Shown here piece by piece: positions 25,645-33,711 of a DNA stretch of 64,000 bases. The notes below the pieces were generated by a model. It was not told the origin of the DNA. It did no database searches and worked only from the letters and a program-made list of their open reading frames with translations. Source of the stretch: Filimonas effusa (GTDB lineage Bacteria > Bacteroidota > Bacteroidia > Chitinophagales > Chitinophagaceae); NCBI RefSeq assembly GCF_004118675.1, contig NZ_SDHZ01000005.1:1-64000 (forward strand). Reading direction: 5' to 3'. The first letter of the stretch is position 1. Each line of letters opens with the position of its first letter. The translations under genes and the position numbers were made by a program.

Positions 25645-25686
25645 GACAACGAAGCCGGGGAAATTATCTCCGGCTTCGTTGTTTCT
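25645..25686 (+). terminator. Terminator after the amidohydrolase
   Basis: CAACGAAGCCGG (25647-25658) and CCGGCTTCGTTG (25670-25681) are exact complements with an 11-base loop; a short TTTCT follows. Confidence 0.8.
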
Positions 25687-25823
25687 ACTGATAAAGATTT
25701 TAGTAACAGAGACAATATGTCTGCTTTTTGAGCAGGCTCTTTGTGCACTTATCCTATACTGATCGTATACTCATCCTATACTCTGCTAATTTCATTAGTG
25801 TTTCGCAGACATGACAGGTTGAC

Positions 25824-26675
25824 TTATTTTTTTGCTATTTCATCGAGCGCTATCATTTCATCGGCGGTGAGGCGGATGGTTTGAGCCGCGAAGTTTTCTT
25901 CGAGGTGTTTTACTTTGGAAGTGCCGGGTATAAGCAGGATGTTGGGAGCATAATGCAATAGCCAGCTAAGCGCTAATTGCTGGAGGCTTATGCCTTTATT
26001 GGCGGCAAAGGCTTCGAGGGCTTTCAGCGATTCGGCGCTGCCACCATCCAATGGATACCATGGAATAAATGCGATGCCGTTTTCCTTACAATATTGCAGC
26101 TCTGCTTCCCATTTACGGTTACTGAAGCTATACATGTTTTGAACAGAGACAATATCGACGAAGGTGCGTGCCTTTTCGATATCAGCCACACTTACTTCCG
26201 ACAATCCGATATGTTCGATGAGTCCGTCTTCCTGGGCTCTTTGCAAGAATTCAAGCGTTTGTTCGAAAGGGACATTGGGATCGATACGATGCAACTGGTA
26301 TAGTTGAATGCAGTCGAGTTTCAATCGTTCGAGGCTGCCGTGCAATGCTTCTTTGAGGTGATCGGGATGTGCATTAACAGGCCATTGATCGGGTCCTGTA
26401 CGGAGGAGGCCGCCTTTGGTGGCTATCACGAGGTCTTCGGGATAAGGATAGAGGGCCTCTGCGATCAGCTCTTCGGAGATGTTGGGGCCGTAGCTATCGG
26501 CGGTATCTATGAAGTTGATACCGAGTTCAACGGCTCTTTGCAATACTTTGATAGCTTCTTCCTTATCGGCGGGCGGTCCCCAGATGCCTTTACCGGTGAT
26601 ACGCATAGCACCGAAGCCCATACGGTTCACGGTAAAATCGCTTCCGAGGGTGTAAGTAGGTTTAAAACTAGTCAT
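25824..26675 (-). CDS. Aldo/keto reductase
   Basis: The 283-aa NADPH-dependent TIM-barrel oxidoreductase has the catalytic tetrad region: Asp and Tyr in FIDTADSYGPNISEEL, Lys in VIATKGGL, and His in QLYQLHRIDP. The C-terminal LIPGTSKVKHLEEN binds the cofactor phosphate. The DxADSYG variant and overall length match the general AKR group of Bacteroidota and actinobacteria annotated as oxidoreductases without known substrate. A palindrome ATGATAA-N8-TTATCAT lies upstream at 26769-26790. Confidence 0.92.
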   Translation of the reverse strand: MTSFKPTYTLGSDFTVNRMGFGAMRITGKGIWGPPADKEEAIKVLQRAVELGINFIDTADSYGPNISEELIAEALYPYPEDLVIATKGGLLRTGPDQWPVNAHPDHLKEALHGSLERLKLDCIQLYQLHRIDPNVPFEQTLEFLQRAQEDGLIEHIGLSEVSVADIEKARTFVDIVSVQNMYSFSNRKWEAELQYCKENGIAFIPWYPLDGGSAESLKALEAFAANKGISLQQLALSWLLHYAPNILLIPGTSKVKHLEENFAAQTIRLTADEMIALDEIAKK

Positions 26676-27013
26676 GGTTAAAAGAATTATTTAAAGTTGA
26701 GGTAAGTGAGTTTGGGAACTAAAATAGCGTCAAGCGGCATGCCAGCCTGGGGAGCTGATAAAAATCATATGATAAACTGAATGTTATCATTTCCCACGGA
26801 TAGTGTGGCCATTAGTTTTGTGTCATTGAAGAAAGATTAGTTTTCGATTGTTTGTTATTAAATACGATTGTTTGTTATGAATAGCCTCGGCAGGATAAAA
26901 CCCGCAGAAAAAAGTAATCCCTGGGTCTTCGGAATAGGGCTAGGACTATAAGCTCTACGTACTAGCCCACAAAAACGGCGGGGGATGTCTTTTTTCTAAA
27001 GGGCATCCCCTCA
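26676..27013. other. 338-base gap with palindrome, 20-bp direct repeat and hairpins
   Basis: In order: palindrome ATGATAA-N8-TTATCAT (26769-26790); a plus-strand TAGTTTTG box (26813-26820); CGATTGTTTGTTAT twice at 26845 and 26865 (20-base period); a 24-codon open frame from 26878; GGGCTAG/CTAGCCC hairpin (26937-26968); and a GGGGATG/CATCCCC hairpin (26991-27010) that may terminate the minus-strand gene. Together these could be a small RNA or regulated leader, but nothing here is recognised. Confidence 0.45.
26769..26790. promoter_or_regulatory. Candidate operator palindrome upstream of the aldo/keto reductase
   Basis: ATGATAA and TTATCAT are perfect inverted 7-mers 8 bases apart, about 95 bases upstream of the reductase start codon. 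No binding protein is assigned. Confidence 0.35.
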
Positions 27014-27667
27014 CTATTTAACGGCCAACTCAAAGAGTTGGTCGTTTTCGTATATAGTAACACCTCTTTTTTCGCCGAGTGCGATCTGGATCATGGCGTT
27101 TGCCACCTGTTTACCTGTAATGGGGCGGTATTTTCGAAGAATTCCTACTGCATTCAACAGTTTTAGCAGGCCTACGCTTGCGGTTTCACCGGGGCGGAAT
27201 TTTTTCCTGCTACCGTAGAGCGCACCGGGCCTGATGATGGCTGTTTGGATAAAGGGCAGTCGGCTCACTCCTTCATCGAGCTGTCCTTTCATGCGGGTGT
27301 AAAACAAGCGGGAATTACTATCGGCGCCTACGGAGGACACCAGTATGTAGGCGGGCACTTTGTTTTCAGCAGCTACCGAAGCCATGGAGAACTGGTATTG
27401 GTAATCGACGCGGTATTGTGCATCTTTACTACCTGCCTGCCGCAATGTAGTTCCCAGGCAGGAGAAGAAGACATCTCCCTTTACCAGGTGTTTCCAGAGC
27501 TGAGGTTTGTCGAAGTTGATGATATGTTCCTGTAATTTTTCGTGGACAAGTTCCAAAGAACGGCGTCCAAAGACCAGCACTTGCCCGAAATGGGTGCTAT
27601 TCAGTAACTGAAGCACCAAAGCATTTCCTACGAGGCCGGTTCCCCCGATGACAATAGCGGTTTTCAT
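27014..27667 (-). CDS. NAD(P)-binding Rossmann protein (HTATIP2-like atypical SDR)
   Basis: The 217-aa protein opens with the nucleotide loop IGGTGLVGNAL and continues with FSCLGTTLRQAGS and ILVSSVGADSNS, strings shared with the HTATIP2/YbjT-like atypical SDRs that bind NAD(P)H but often lack the full Tyr-Lys pair. IIRPGALYG follows the usual fold. It is probably a cytosolic NADPH-binding protein without assignable reaction. It is transcribed alone, with a TTATCTTGC element about 15 bases before its start. Confidence 0.85.
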   Translation of the reverse strand: MKTAIVIGGTGLVGNALVLQLLNSTHFGQVLVFGRRSLELVHEKLQEHIINFDKPQLWKHLVKGDVFFSCLGTTLRQAGSKDAQYRVDYQYQFSMASVAAENKVPAYILVSSVGADSNSRLFYTRMKGQLDEGVSRLPFIQTAIIRPGALYGSRKKFRPGETASVGLLKLLNAVGILRKYRPITGKQVANAMIQIALGEKRGVTIYENDQLFELAVK

Positions 27668-27778
27668 AAATTTATTTTAGGCAAGATAATAAATAGATGG
27701 AAGAATGACGGATAGCAGGGACATAGGGGATGTAGTGGCAGCATTTTTGGAAGAGATTGGGGGTTAAAAAATTGTTTC

Positions 27779-28165
27779 ATGTCTGTTTCAATGCAACTCA
27801 TCTGGTTGTTCACACTGGCGTTGCCTGTGGCCTGTATTGCCTGGACGGTGACGCATGAAGAGGTATTCCGGGAGCCGCGGGAGTTTTGTGTGGAAAGAAG
27901 TAAGAAGAGCAGGACTATATTTCAGCGGAAATGGTATTATCTTTTTACCTGCGAATATTGTTTCAGTCATTATATCGCTTTATTTTTTTTATGGCTTGCT
28001 GATTTTCAGTTGTTGCTGGAGGGGTGGCGTGGTTACCTGATCGGCGGTTTTTCGCTGGTATGGATCGCCAATGTGTATATGAGCCTGTTTGCGTTTGTGC
28101 GTGTGGGTTTGAAGAAAGAGCGGGCAGAAGCCACTATTGAAGAGAAAAAACTTGAAAAACTATGA
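27779..28165 (+). CDS. Unrecognised membrane protein with CxxCxxH motif
   Basis: The 128-aa protein has three hydrophobic segments (about 6-24, 65-82 and 90-110). Between the first two lies a basic stretch ending in FTCEYCFSH, so Cys58, Cys61 and His64 could hold a metal or disulfide at the membrane face. The C-terminus is a charged helix (ERAEATIEEKKLEKL). I recognise no family. The stop codon overlaps the next gene in ATGA, so it is translationally coupled to the dienelactone hydrolase. Confidence 0.75.
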   Translation: MSVSMQLIWLFTLALPVACIAWTVTHEEVFREPREFCVERSKKSRTIFQRKWYYLFTCEYCFSHYIALFFLWLADFQLLLEGWRGYLIGGFSLVWIANVYMSLFAFVRVGLKKERAEATIEEKKLEKL

Positions 28166-28947
28166 TACGCAAAGTACCCTTACTCCTGATGTCGATGCTT
28201 ACAGCCTTTTCATCGGGCTTCAGCCAGGGTGGCAACCTCTCCTATTCCGATGGAGACACGAAGCTGACTGGTTATTATGCAGAGCCTCCTGCCGACGTGG
28301 AGGTTGCGAGTGACAACCGGCCTGGCGGCGTGGTAGTTATTCATGCATGGATGGGGATTACAGACCACGAAAAATCGGTAGTAGATCAGTTGGGCGAGCT
28401 TGGTTATTATGCCCTTGCCGCAGATATTTACGGAGGCGTTAAACCTGCCAATACCCAGGAGGCCGGCCAGCTTGCCGGCAAGTATAAAAAGGACTACCAG
28501 CTATACCAGCAGCGTATCAAGGCTGCTATAGAGGCGCTGGTTGATAAGGGCGCCAATCCTGAAAAAATAGTTGTAATAGGTTATTGTTTTGGCGGAACCG
28601 GTGCGCTGGAGGCGGCCCGTGGCGGGCTGCCTGTAAAGGGTGTTGTTTCGTTCCATGGCGGACTTACCAAGGAGGCTGCGCGGCCCAATACTCCTGTAAA
28701 TGCAAAGGTACTGGTATTACATGGCGCCGATGACCCGTATGCACCGGATGCCGATGTGCAAAGTTTTGAAAAAGAAATGCGTGAAAGCAAAGCCGACTGG
28801 CAGTTTGTTGCTTTCAGTAATGCAGTACATGCCTTTACCGAGAAGAAAGCCGGTAATGATAATTCCAAGGGAGCCGCTTATAATGAGCTTGCCGATAAAC
28901 GTTCGTGGCAGTATCTGCTGGTTTTCCTGAAAGAATTATTTGCCTGA
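28162..28947 (+). CDS. Exported dienelactone hydrolase family protein
   Basis: A signal peptide (LLLMSMLTAFSSGFSQ) precedes an alpha/beta-hydrolase with the dienelactone-hydrolase triad: Cys142 in IGYCFGG, Asp190 in HGADDPY and His222 in SNAVHAF. DLH itself opens dienelactone in chloroaromatic breakdown, but periplasmic Bacteroidota homologues are generally of unknown substrate. The 261-aa length is usual. Its 3' end overlaps the convergent M90 peptidase gene by 12 bases. Confidence 0.9.
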   Translation: MIRKVPLLLMSMLTAFSSGFSQGGNLSYSDGDTKLTGYYAEPPADVEVASDNRPGGVVVIHAWMGITDHEKSVVDQLGELGYYALAADIYGGVKPANTQEAGQLAGKYKKDYQLYQQRIKAAIEALVDKGANPEKIVVIGYCFGGTGALEAARGGLPVKGVVSFHGGLTKEAARPNTPVNAKVLVLHGADDPYAPDADVQSFEKEMRESKADWQFVAFSNAVHAFTEKKAGNDNSKGAAYNELADKRSWQYLLVFLKELFA

Positions 28948-29721
28948 GGGATGGGCGGGATCCTGGTGGAAGATCTGCTGTAATAGTTCGAACAGTTCCG
29001 GATGTTTATGTTTCAGTTCTTCGGGGCTTTTGAAGAAGTATTCGGCAGTTACCGCCAGGAACTCTGCCTCGTTGGTAGCGCCGTAGATATTTATATCCGT
29101 TTTGCCATGCCGCATTTGCGCCATGGTTTTGTGCATGAGCTTTAACCAGGGCAAAGCATATTCTTTTCCTATCAGATTTTCCGGAAGCCCGTCGGTAGCT
29201 CCGTCCGATTTATCGAGCAGGTGAACAAATTCATGTATACCGGTTTGGCTTTTATGGGAGTGGATATCGAAACCTGCATACAGCGAAGGTTTGGATAAGA
29301 TCATGGTGTTTTGCATAGCGCCTTCTCCCACCATACCTAATGTGGCGCGCCCGGCGCCTTCCATATGAAACTCTTCGTTAAAAGTGTCCTTATAAAGCAA
29401 TACATCGGTAAGGTTATAATAGTGCCAGTCGGGGAATGCAAAAATGGGAATAACAGCACTTGCCGCTACCAGTACTCTATCAAGATCATCCACCGTAGTT
29501 CCCACCCCTTCGATACGTGTATGTTGCAGGAAGTAATTCATTTTTGCTTCGAAATACTTTTTCTCAATGGGAGGCAATAGTCTGTAGTAGGAAACATGTT
29601 GCTGGAGCAGATCGGGATAATTAGCCGGCAACTGGGGGGTGGCGGGCTTTTTGCTCATATATTTCGACACCACCACTATCAATACAATAAAAAGGACGAC
29701 GTAAACGAACTGGTCAATCAT
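28936..29721 (-). CDS. M90-family zinc peptidase (MtfA-like)
   Basis: The 261-aa protein has one N-terminal membrane helix (about 4-20) and then an MtfA/M90 domain with the zinc motif HEFVH at 163-167, and a later NEAEFLAVTAEYFF block that supplies further ligands. Escherichia coli MtfA is a cytosolic peptidase that interacts with the Mlc repressor; this membrane-anchored version is the form common in Bacteroidota. A minus-strand TATCTTGC element ends 4 bases before the ATG. Confidence 0.88.
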   Translation of the reverse strand: MIDQFVYVVLFIVLIVVVSKYMSKKPATPQLPANYPDLLQQHVSYYRLLPPIEKKYFEAKMNYFLQHTRIEGVGTTVDDLDRVLVAASAVIPIFAFPDWHYYNLTDVLLYKDTFNEEFHMEGAGRATLGMVGEGAMQNTMILSKPSLYAGFDIHSHKSQTGIHEFVHLLDKSDGATDGLPENLIGKEYALPWLKLMHKTMAQMRHGKTDINIYGATNEAEFLAVTAEYFFKSPEELKHKHPELFELLQQIFHQDPAHPSGK

Positions 29722-29796
29722 GACGGCAAGATAACTTTTTTGGGATATTTAGCTTCTATGATTCCCCGCTGCGTTTAAATCAGTAAATTTCCTTTT

Positions 29797-30549
29797 ATGA
29801 AATTCATACAACGATCGATGCTTTGCCTGCTGGCGCTTGTGGTTATCACCTGTTCGAGTCAAACCAATTCCGATATTCCGGCCGGTCTGCCTAAACAGGT
29901 GCTGGTATTTTCGCTGACCAGGGGTTTTCATCATAACTCTATTGTGCAGGGTAATGCCTTTTTCATGGAAATGGGCCGTCAGCATGGTTTTCATGTAGAC
30001 ACTACCACCAATGCCGGTTTGTTTACCAAAGACAATTTATCGAAGTACGCTGCAGTAGTATGGTTAAATACTACGGGAGATGTGCTGGACGCGCAGCAGC
30101 AAAATGCTTTCGAGCAATATATCCGTTCAGGCGGCGGGTATGTAGGGATACATTCGGCATCCGATACCGAATATGACTGGCCCTGGTACAATTCGCTCGT
30201 GGGGGCTTATTTTGCGAGTCATCCGGCCATCCAGGAAGGTAAGATCATTACCCTGGATAAACAATTCCCTGCATCGGCCCACTTGCCTGACAGCTTTAAT
30301 TACCGTGATGAAATTTATGATTTCAAGTCGGTGAAAACTGATAGTCTTCAATTCCTGGTGCGGATAGACGAGGGAAGTTACCAGCATGGTAAAATGGGGG
30401 CCTTTCATCCTATGTCGTGGTATCGTAATTTTGATGGCGGAAGGACGTTCTATTCTGCATTTGGCCATACGCCGGAAAGTTTCAGTCATCCGCTGATATC
30501 GCAGCATTTTCTGAAGGGGTTGCAATGGGCCATGGGCGATTTACCATAA
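29797..30549 (+). CDS. ThuA-domain lipoprotein
   Basis: A lipoprotein signal (LLALVVITC) is followed by a ThuA/glutamine-amidotransferase-like domain: VLVFSLTRGFHHNSI, YIRSGGGYVGIHSASDTEYDWPWYN and WYRNFDGGRTFYSAFGHTPESF. ThuA proteins are tied to trehalose and other sugar use (keto-sugar metabolism) and in Bacteroidota are often periplasmic partners of glycosidases or sugar dehydrogenases. The 250-aa length is that of a single-domain ThuA. It is followed after 33 bases by the FecR-like gene. Confidence 0.92.
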   Translation: MKFIQRSMLCLLALVVITCSSQTNSDIPAGLPKQVLVFSLTRGFHHNSIVQGNAFFMEMGRQHGFHVDTTTNAGLFTKDNLSKYAAVVWLNTTGDVLDAQQQNAFEQYIRSGGGYVGIHSASDTEYDWPWYNSLVGAYFASHPAIQEGKIITLDKQFPASAHLPDSFNYRDEIYDFKSVKTDSLQFLVRIDEGSYQHGKMGAFHPMSWYRNFDGGRTFYSAFGHTPESFSHPLISQHFLKGLQWAMGDLP

Positions 30550-30582
30550 TTGTATTATCCTTGCTATCTTATTCCGAGCGTT

Positions 30583-31173
30583 ATGGCAACATCACAACGT
30601 CCTGCGGGACGCTTCATATGGTTATCACTGGTGGTATTACTGGCTATCATTGCTTACGCCGTATTCAGACCCGGCAAACCCAGACCACAGACACAGGATA
30701 GCCTGATAACGGAGCCGTTGTATTCCGGCCCCAAAAAAGAAGTAATACCCAACCCCGTGCAGACTAAAACACTTGCCGACAGTACTGTAGTGTGGATATT
30801 GGATAAGGATGCTACTATTCAGCCCGCTGCCGGCTATCCCCGTCAAAGGGAAGCAAAGGTTGACGGAGATATGTATATAGAAGTGAACAAAGATTCAGGT
30901 CCGCTTGTGTTAAAGTCGAGGTTACTGGTTATGACCGTAATGAGTAAGGCTTCTTTCCGCGTGATTGCCTGGGCTAAGGAAGCGGGGGAAGAAGTGCAGG
31001 TGTTATCGGGTACCCTAAAAGTAGCGCCTAATTATAAGTCGCAGTTCAATGCACCTGACACGCTTAAGGCTAACCAGATGGTGATGATCAATAAGGATAT
31101 AGACATGATGGAAAAGGAGAAATTTGATGCTGCAGCACTGGGAGCCTGGAGTAAAAAGCTGGTGAGACCATAA
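30583..31173 (+). CDS. Membrane-anchored FecR-like domain protein
   Basis: The 196-aa protein has one N-terminal membrane helix (WLSLVVLLAIIAYAVF) and a periplasmic domain with FecR character (DSTVVWILDKDATIQ, VDGDMYIEV, SFRVIAWAKEAGEEVQVLSGTLKV). FecR proteins relay outer-membrane signals to ECF sigma factors, but this one lacks the cytoplasmic anti-sigma N-terminal region and no sigma gene is adjacent, so it may be a stand-alone sensor or structural domain. The ATG at 30583 is chosen; an earlier one (30550) overlaps the ThuA stop. A strong terminator follows. Confidence 0.78.
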   Translation: MATSQRPAGRFIWLSLVVLLAIIAYAVFRPGKPRPQTQDSLITEPLYSGPKKEVIPNPVQTKTLADSTVVWILDKDATIQPAAGYPRQREAKVDGDMYIEVNKDSGPLVLKSRLLVMTVMSKASFRVIAWAKEAGEEVQVLSGTLKVAPNYKSQFNAPDTLKANQMVMINKDIDMMEKEKFDAAALGAWSKKLVRP

Positions 31174-31196
31174 TACGCTTATCGATATCATTCTGA

Positions 31197-31228
31197 TAAA
31201 ACCTTCTCAAAATGAGAAGGTTTTTTTA
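31197..31228 (+). terminator. Terminator after the FecR-like gene
   Basis: AAAACCTTCTCA and TGAGAAGGTTTT are perfect complements around AAA, followed by seven T residues. It isolates the kdp locus from upstream transcription. Confidence 0.92.
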
Positions 31229-31237
31229 TGCCTTTAC

Positions 31238-31336
31238 CTGGCACGTGTAAACCAGTGAAACGCTACAAGCCTTGTGTGCGTTGCATTAGAGCGGGTGGTA
31301 CCAGTTAGGGGAGTTCAAAGGCATATGGTTTGGCAC
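31238..31336 (+). promoter_or_regulatory. Two TGGCAC elements upstream of the kdp locus
   Basis: CTGGCACG at 31238-31245 and TTGGCAC at 31330-31336 match the -24 half of sigma-54 promoters. The matching -12 GC is absent at the expected spacing in both, so they are only half-sites. No convincing TAnnTTTG promoter was seen in this gap either. Confidence 0.25.
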
Positions 31337-31356
31337 TACTGTATTAAAATGTCGCA

Positions 31357-31734
31357 ATGATGAGACTCACAGTAATGAACCAATATGAAGTTCCTGCTTT
31401 GATAGCTGACAATATCCCGGAGGTAAGGCATGAGCTGGCAGAGCCAACAAACGCCTGCAACATTAACAACACGCTGCATATACTTACCAATTATACCGAG
31501 CGGATGTGCCAGGCGCATGATATGCGTGGCATCCAAAAGTGCATGAAGCTGGCTGACGAGATATATGTAAAAGGCAACAATCTTGTTAAAACTGCCGTGA
31601 CGAATGTTTTTGTTTACTCCTTTTCCATTTTCCGCATGACGTGCAACAGTGTGGAATGGCGGCTTCTGCAGGCAAAAATGCCTATTACGCTTTACTCTGT
31701 TTATATGCGGCAGGTAATGCAACCGGGTTGCTAG
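31357..31734 (+). CDS. DUF7674-like protein at the head of the kdp locus
   Basis: The 125-aa, probably cytosolic helical protein (NTLHILTNYTERMCQAHDMR, KCMKLADEIYVKGNNLVKTA, NVFVYSFSIF) resembles small Bacteroidota proteins I associate with DUF7674; the assignment is by eye. Several ATGs are possible (31357, 31360, 31375). It is the first gene after the terminator at 31197-31228 and runs straight into the kdp genes, so it is probably co-transcribed. A comparable frame exists on the other strand but lacks family character. Function unknown. Confidence 0.65.
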   Translation: MMRLTVMNQYEVPALIADNIPEVRHELAEPTNACNINNTLHILTNYTERMCQAHDMRGIQKCMKLADEIYVKGNNLVKTAVTNVFVYSFSIFRMTCNSVEWRLLQAKMPITLYSVYMRQVMQPGC

Positions 31735-31757
31735 TACAATATTTTAAAAATCATATC

Positions 31758-31841
31758 ATGTTAACAATCGCACTCTTTATCATCTGCCTGGTCTGTTTCT
31801 ACATTTTTTACAAATGCATTGATTTTTTTGAACAGATCTAA
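31758..31841 (+). CDS. 27-aa membrane microprotein upstream of kdpF
   Basis: The frame MLTIALFIICLVCFYIFYKC-IDFFEQI is a single hydrophobic helix with a short charged end. It lies 23 bases after the DUF7674-like gene and 1 base before the kdpF start, in the same direction. Its helix followed by FYKxIDFFE resembles KdpF in size but lacks the LLRPEKF end. It may be a second KdpF-like subunit, a regulator, or a leader peptide. Two cysteines (Cys10, Cys13) and Cys20 sit on or near the helix. Confidence 0.6.
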   Translation: MLTIALFIICLVCFYIFYKCIDFFEQI

Positions 31842-31842
31842 C

Positions 31843-31947
31843 ATGCAAACATATAATCCAACAGTTATGATGTCTATCCTTTTTATTGTTTCCGTGCTCG
31901 TTTTCATTTACCTGATATACGTACTGTTAAGGCCGGAAAAATTTTAA
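31843..31947 (+). CDS. kdpF: Potassium-transporting ATPase subunit KdpF
   Basis: This 34-aa single-helix peptide ends in IYVLLRPEKF, close to the usual KdpF ending (LLRPEKF). KdpF binds lipid-like between KdpA and KdpB and stabilises the complex in the inner membrane. It was too short for common gene callers and would be missed without its context: it is 21 bases upstream of kdpA. Start ATG at 31843. Confidence 0.85.
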   Translation: MQTYNPTVMMSILFIVSVLVFIYLIYVLLRPEKF

Positions 31948-31968
31948 ACCGTAAAAAACAATAGTCCC

Positions 31969-33681
31969 ATGAGCACAGAAACCGCGGGCGTTATCATTAC
32001 ATTTCTTCTTACGCTGATCATAGCATTTCCCCTGGGAAAATACATAGCCCGGGTATTTAACGGAGAGAAAACGCCTACCGACTTTTTACGTCCTTTTGAG
32101 CGATTTATTTATCGCGTTTGTGGTATAGACCCGGCAAAGGAAATGAACTGGAAGCAGCATATGGCAGCCTTGTTATCTATTAACCTGATATGGCTGATCT
32201 ATGCCTTTTTCATTTTATTATTCCAGGGCAGTCTGCCGTTAAATCCAGATGGGAATCCGAGCATGACGCCTGATCTGTCGTTCAATACTGCTATCAGTTT
32301 CCTGGTGAACTGTAACCTGCAGCATTATTCGGGAGAAACGGGTGTTACTTACCTGAGCCAGCTGATTGTGATCACCTTTCTCCAGTTTGTATCGGCAGCA
32401 ACAGGTGTAGCGGCAGTAGCTGTTCTTTTCCGCGCCTTTGCCCATAAGACCACTGAAAAGCTGGGTAATTTTTTCGTCTTCTTTACATTAACCATTACAC
32501 GTGTATTATTGCCGCTGGCCATTGTGATAGCCAGCCTGCTGGCGTTTAATGGCACACCTGCGAGCTTTGATGGCAAAGACAGCATTGTGACCTTGCAAGG
32601 AGACAGCGTTCAGGTGTCGCGTGGTCCTGCTGCCGGCATGATCGCTATTAAGCACCTTGGGACCAATGGTGGCGGTTGGTTTGGCGCCAACTCGGCACAC
32701 CCACTTGAGAATCCAACCTATTTCACAAATATGGTTGAGATCGTTGCCCAGGTAATACTTCCTATGGCATTGGTGTTTGCATTTGGTTATTTCATCAGGC
32801 GCAACAGAATGGGGTATGTGATCTTTGGTGTAATGACGGTGGGCATGCTCACCTTTATGGTGCCGTGTATGCTTTCTGAAACCGGCGGTAATCCTGCCTT
32901 ACATAGGCTGGGGCTGGCTGATGCCAGCGCTATGGAAGGTAAGGAAGTAAGACTTGGGGTACCTGCTTCGGCCTACTGGCAGGTGATGACAACGGTTATA
33001 TCAACAGGCTCCGTAAACTCGATGCACGACAGTTCTATGCCATTATCCGGCGCGATGCAAATGCTGGGTATGATGACCAACTGTTTTTATGGCGGTAAAG
33101 GGGTAGGCTTACTCAACTATTTCATTTTTCTTATCATAGCAGTTTTCATTTCGGGTCTTATGGTAGGCCGCACGCCGGAATTTATGGGTCGTAAGGTTGA
33201 AGCCAGGGAAATGAAGATTGCGGCACTTATAGCCCTGCTTCACCCCTTCCTGATATTAACCGGAACTGCTTTGTCGGCTTATTTCGCAGCACATCATCCC
33301 GGTATAGACTGGGCTGTGAAACCCGGTGCCTGGTTTAACAATCCCGGATCGCATGGGTTCTCAGAAATGTTATATGAACAAACCTCATCTTCTGCCAACA
33401 ACGGTTCAGGATTCGAGGGACTGGGCGACAACAATATTTTCTGGAATGTAAGCACAGGGCTTATCATGGCATTGGGAAGGTTCATACCTATCATAGGGCC
33501 GGTAGCCATTGCAGGATTGCTGGCTAAAAAAAGATATGTACCTGAATCGGCCGGCACCTTGCAAACAGATACGGCAACTTTTGGCATCATGACCTATGCT
33601 GTTATCATGATCATTGCAGCGCTGGCATTTTTCCCCGCCCTCACGTTAGGCCCTATTGCAGAATATTTCAATTTGTACTAA
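31969..33681 (+). CDS. kdpA: Potassium-transporting ATPase potassium-binding subunit
   Basis: KdpA is the channel-like subunit that selects potassium in the KdpFABC pump, used at very low external potassium. The 570-aa protein has about ten helices and the four pore loops; the sequences NLQHYSGETG, GTNGGGWFGANSAHPLENP, MTNCFYGGKG and SSANNGSGFEG are the family's selectivity regions. It is 30 bases upstream of kdpB. Confidence 0.97.
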   Translation: MSTETAGVIITFLLTLIIAFPLGKYIARVFNGEKTPTDFLRPFERFIYRVCGIDPAKEMNWKQHMAALLSINLIWLIYAFFILLFQGSLPLNPDGNPSMTPDLSFNTAISFLVNCNLQHYSGETGVTYLSQLIVITFLQFVSAATGVAAVAVLFRAFAHKTTEKLGNFFVFFTLTITRVLLPLAIVIASLLAFNGTPASFDGKDSIVTLQGDSVQVSRGPAAGMIAIKHLGTNGGGWFGANSAHPLENPTYFTNMVEIVAQVILPMALVFAFGYFIRRNRMGYVIFGVMTVGMLTFMVPCMLSETGGNPALHRLGLADASAMEGKEVRLGVPASAYWQVMTTVISTGSVNSMHDSSMPLSGAMQMLGMMTNCFYGGKGVGLLNYFIFLIIAVFISGLMVGRTPEFMGRKVEAREMKIAALIALLHPFLILTGTALSAYFAAHHPGIDWAVKPGAWFNNPGSHGFSEMLYEQTSSSANNGSGFEGLGDNNIFWNVSTGLIMALGRFIPIIGPVAIAGLLAKKRYVPESAGTLQTDTATFGIMTYAVIMIIAALAFFPALTLGPIAEYFNLY

Positions 33682-33711
33682 TCACTTATAAAAAGTGTAA
33701 AACATTCTATT

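Noticed and set aside
31336-31722. 128-codon minus-strand frame
   Set aside because: It is the shadow of the DUF7674-like gene, which is in the direction of the kdp operon.
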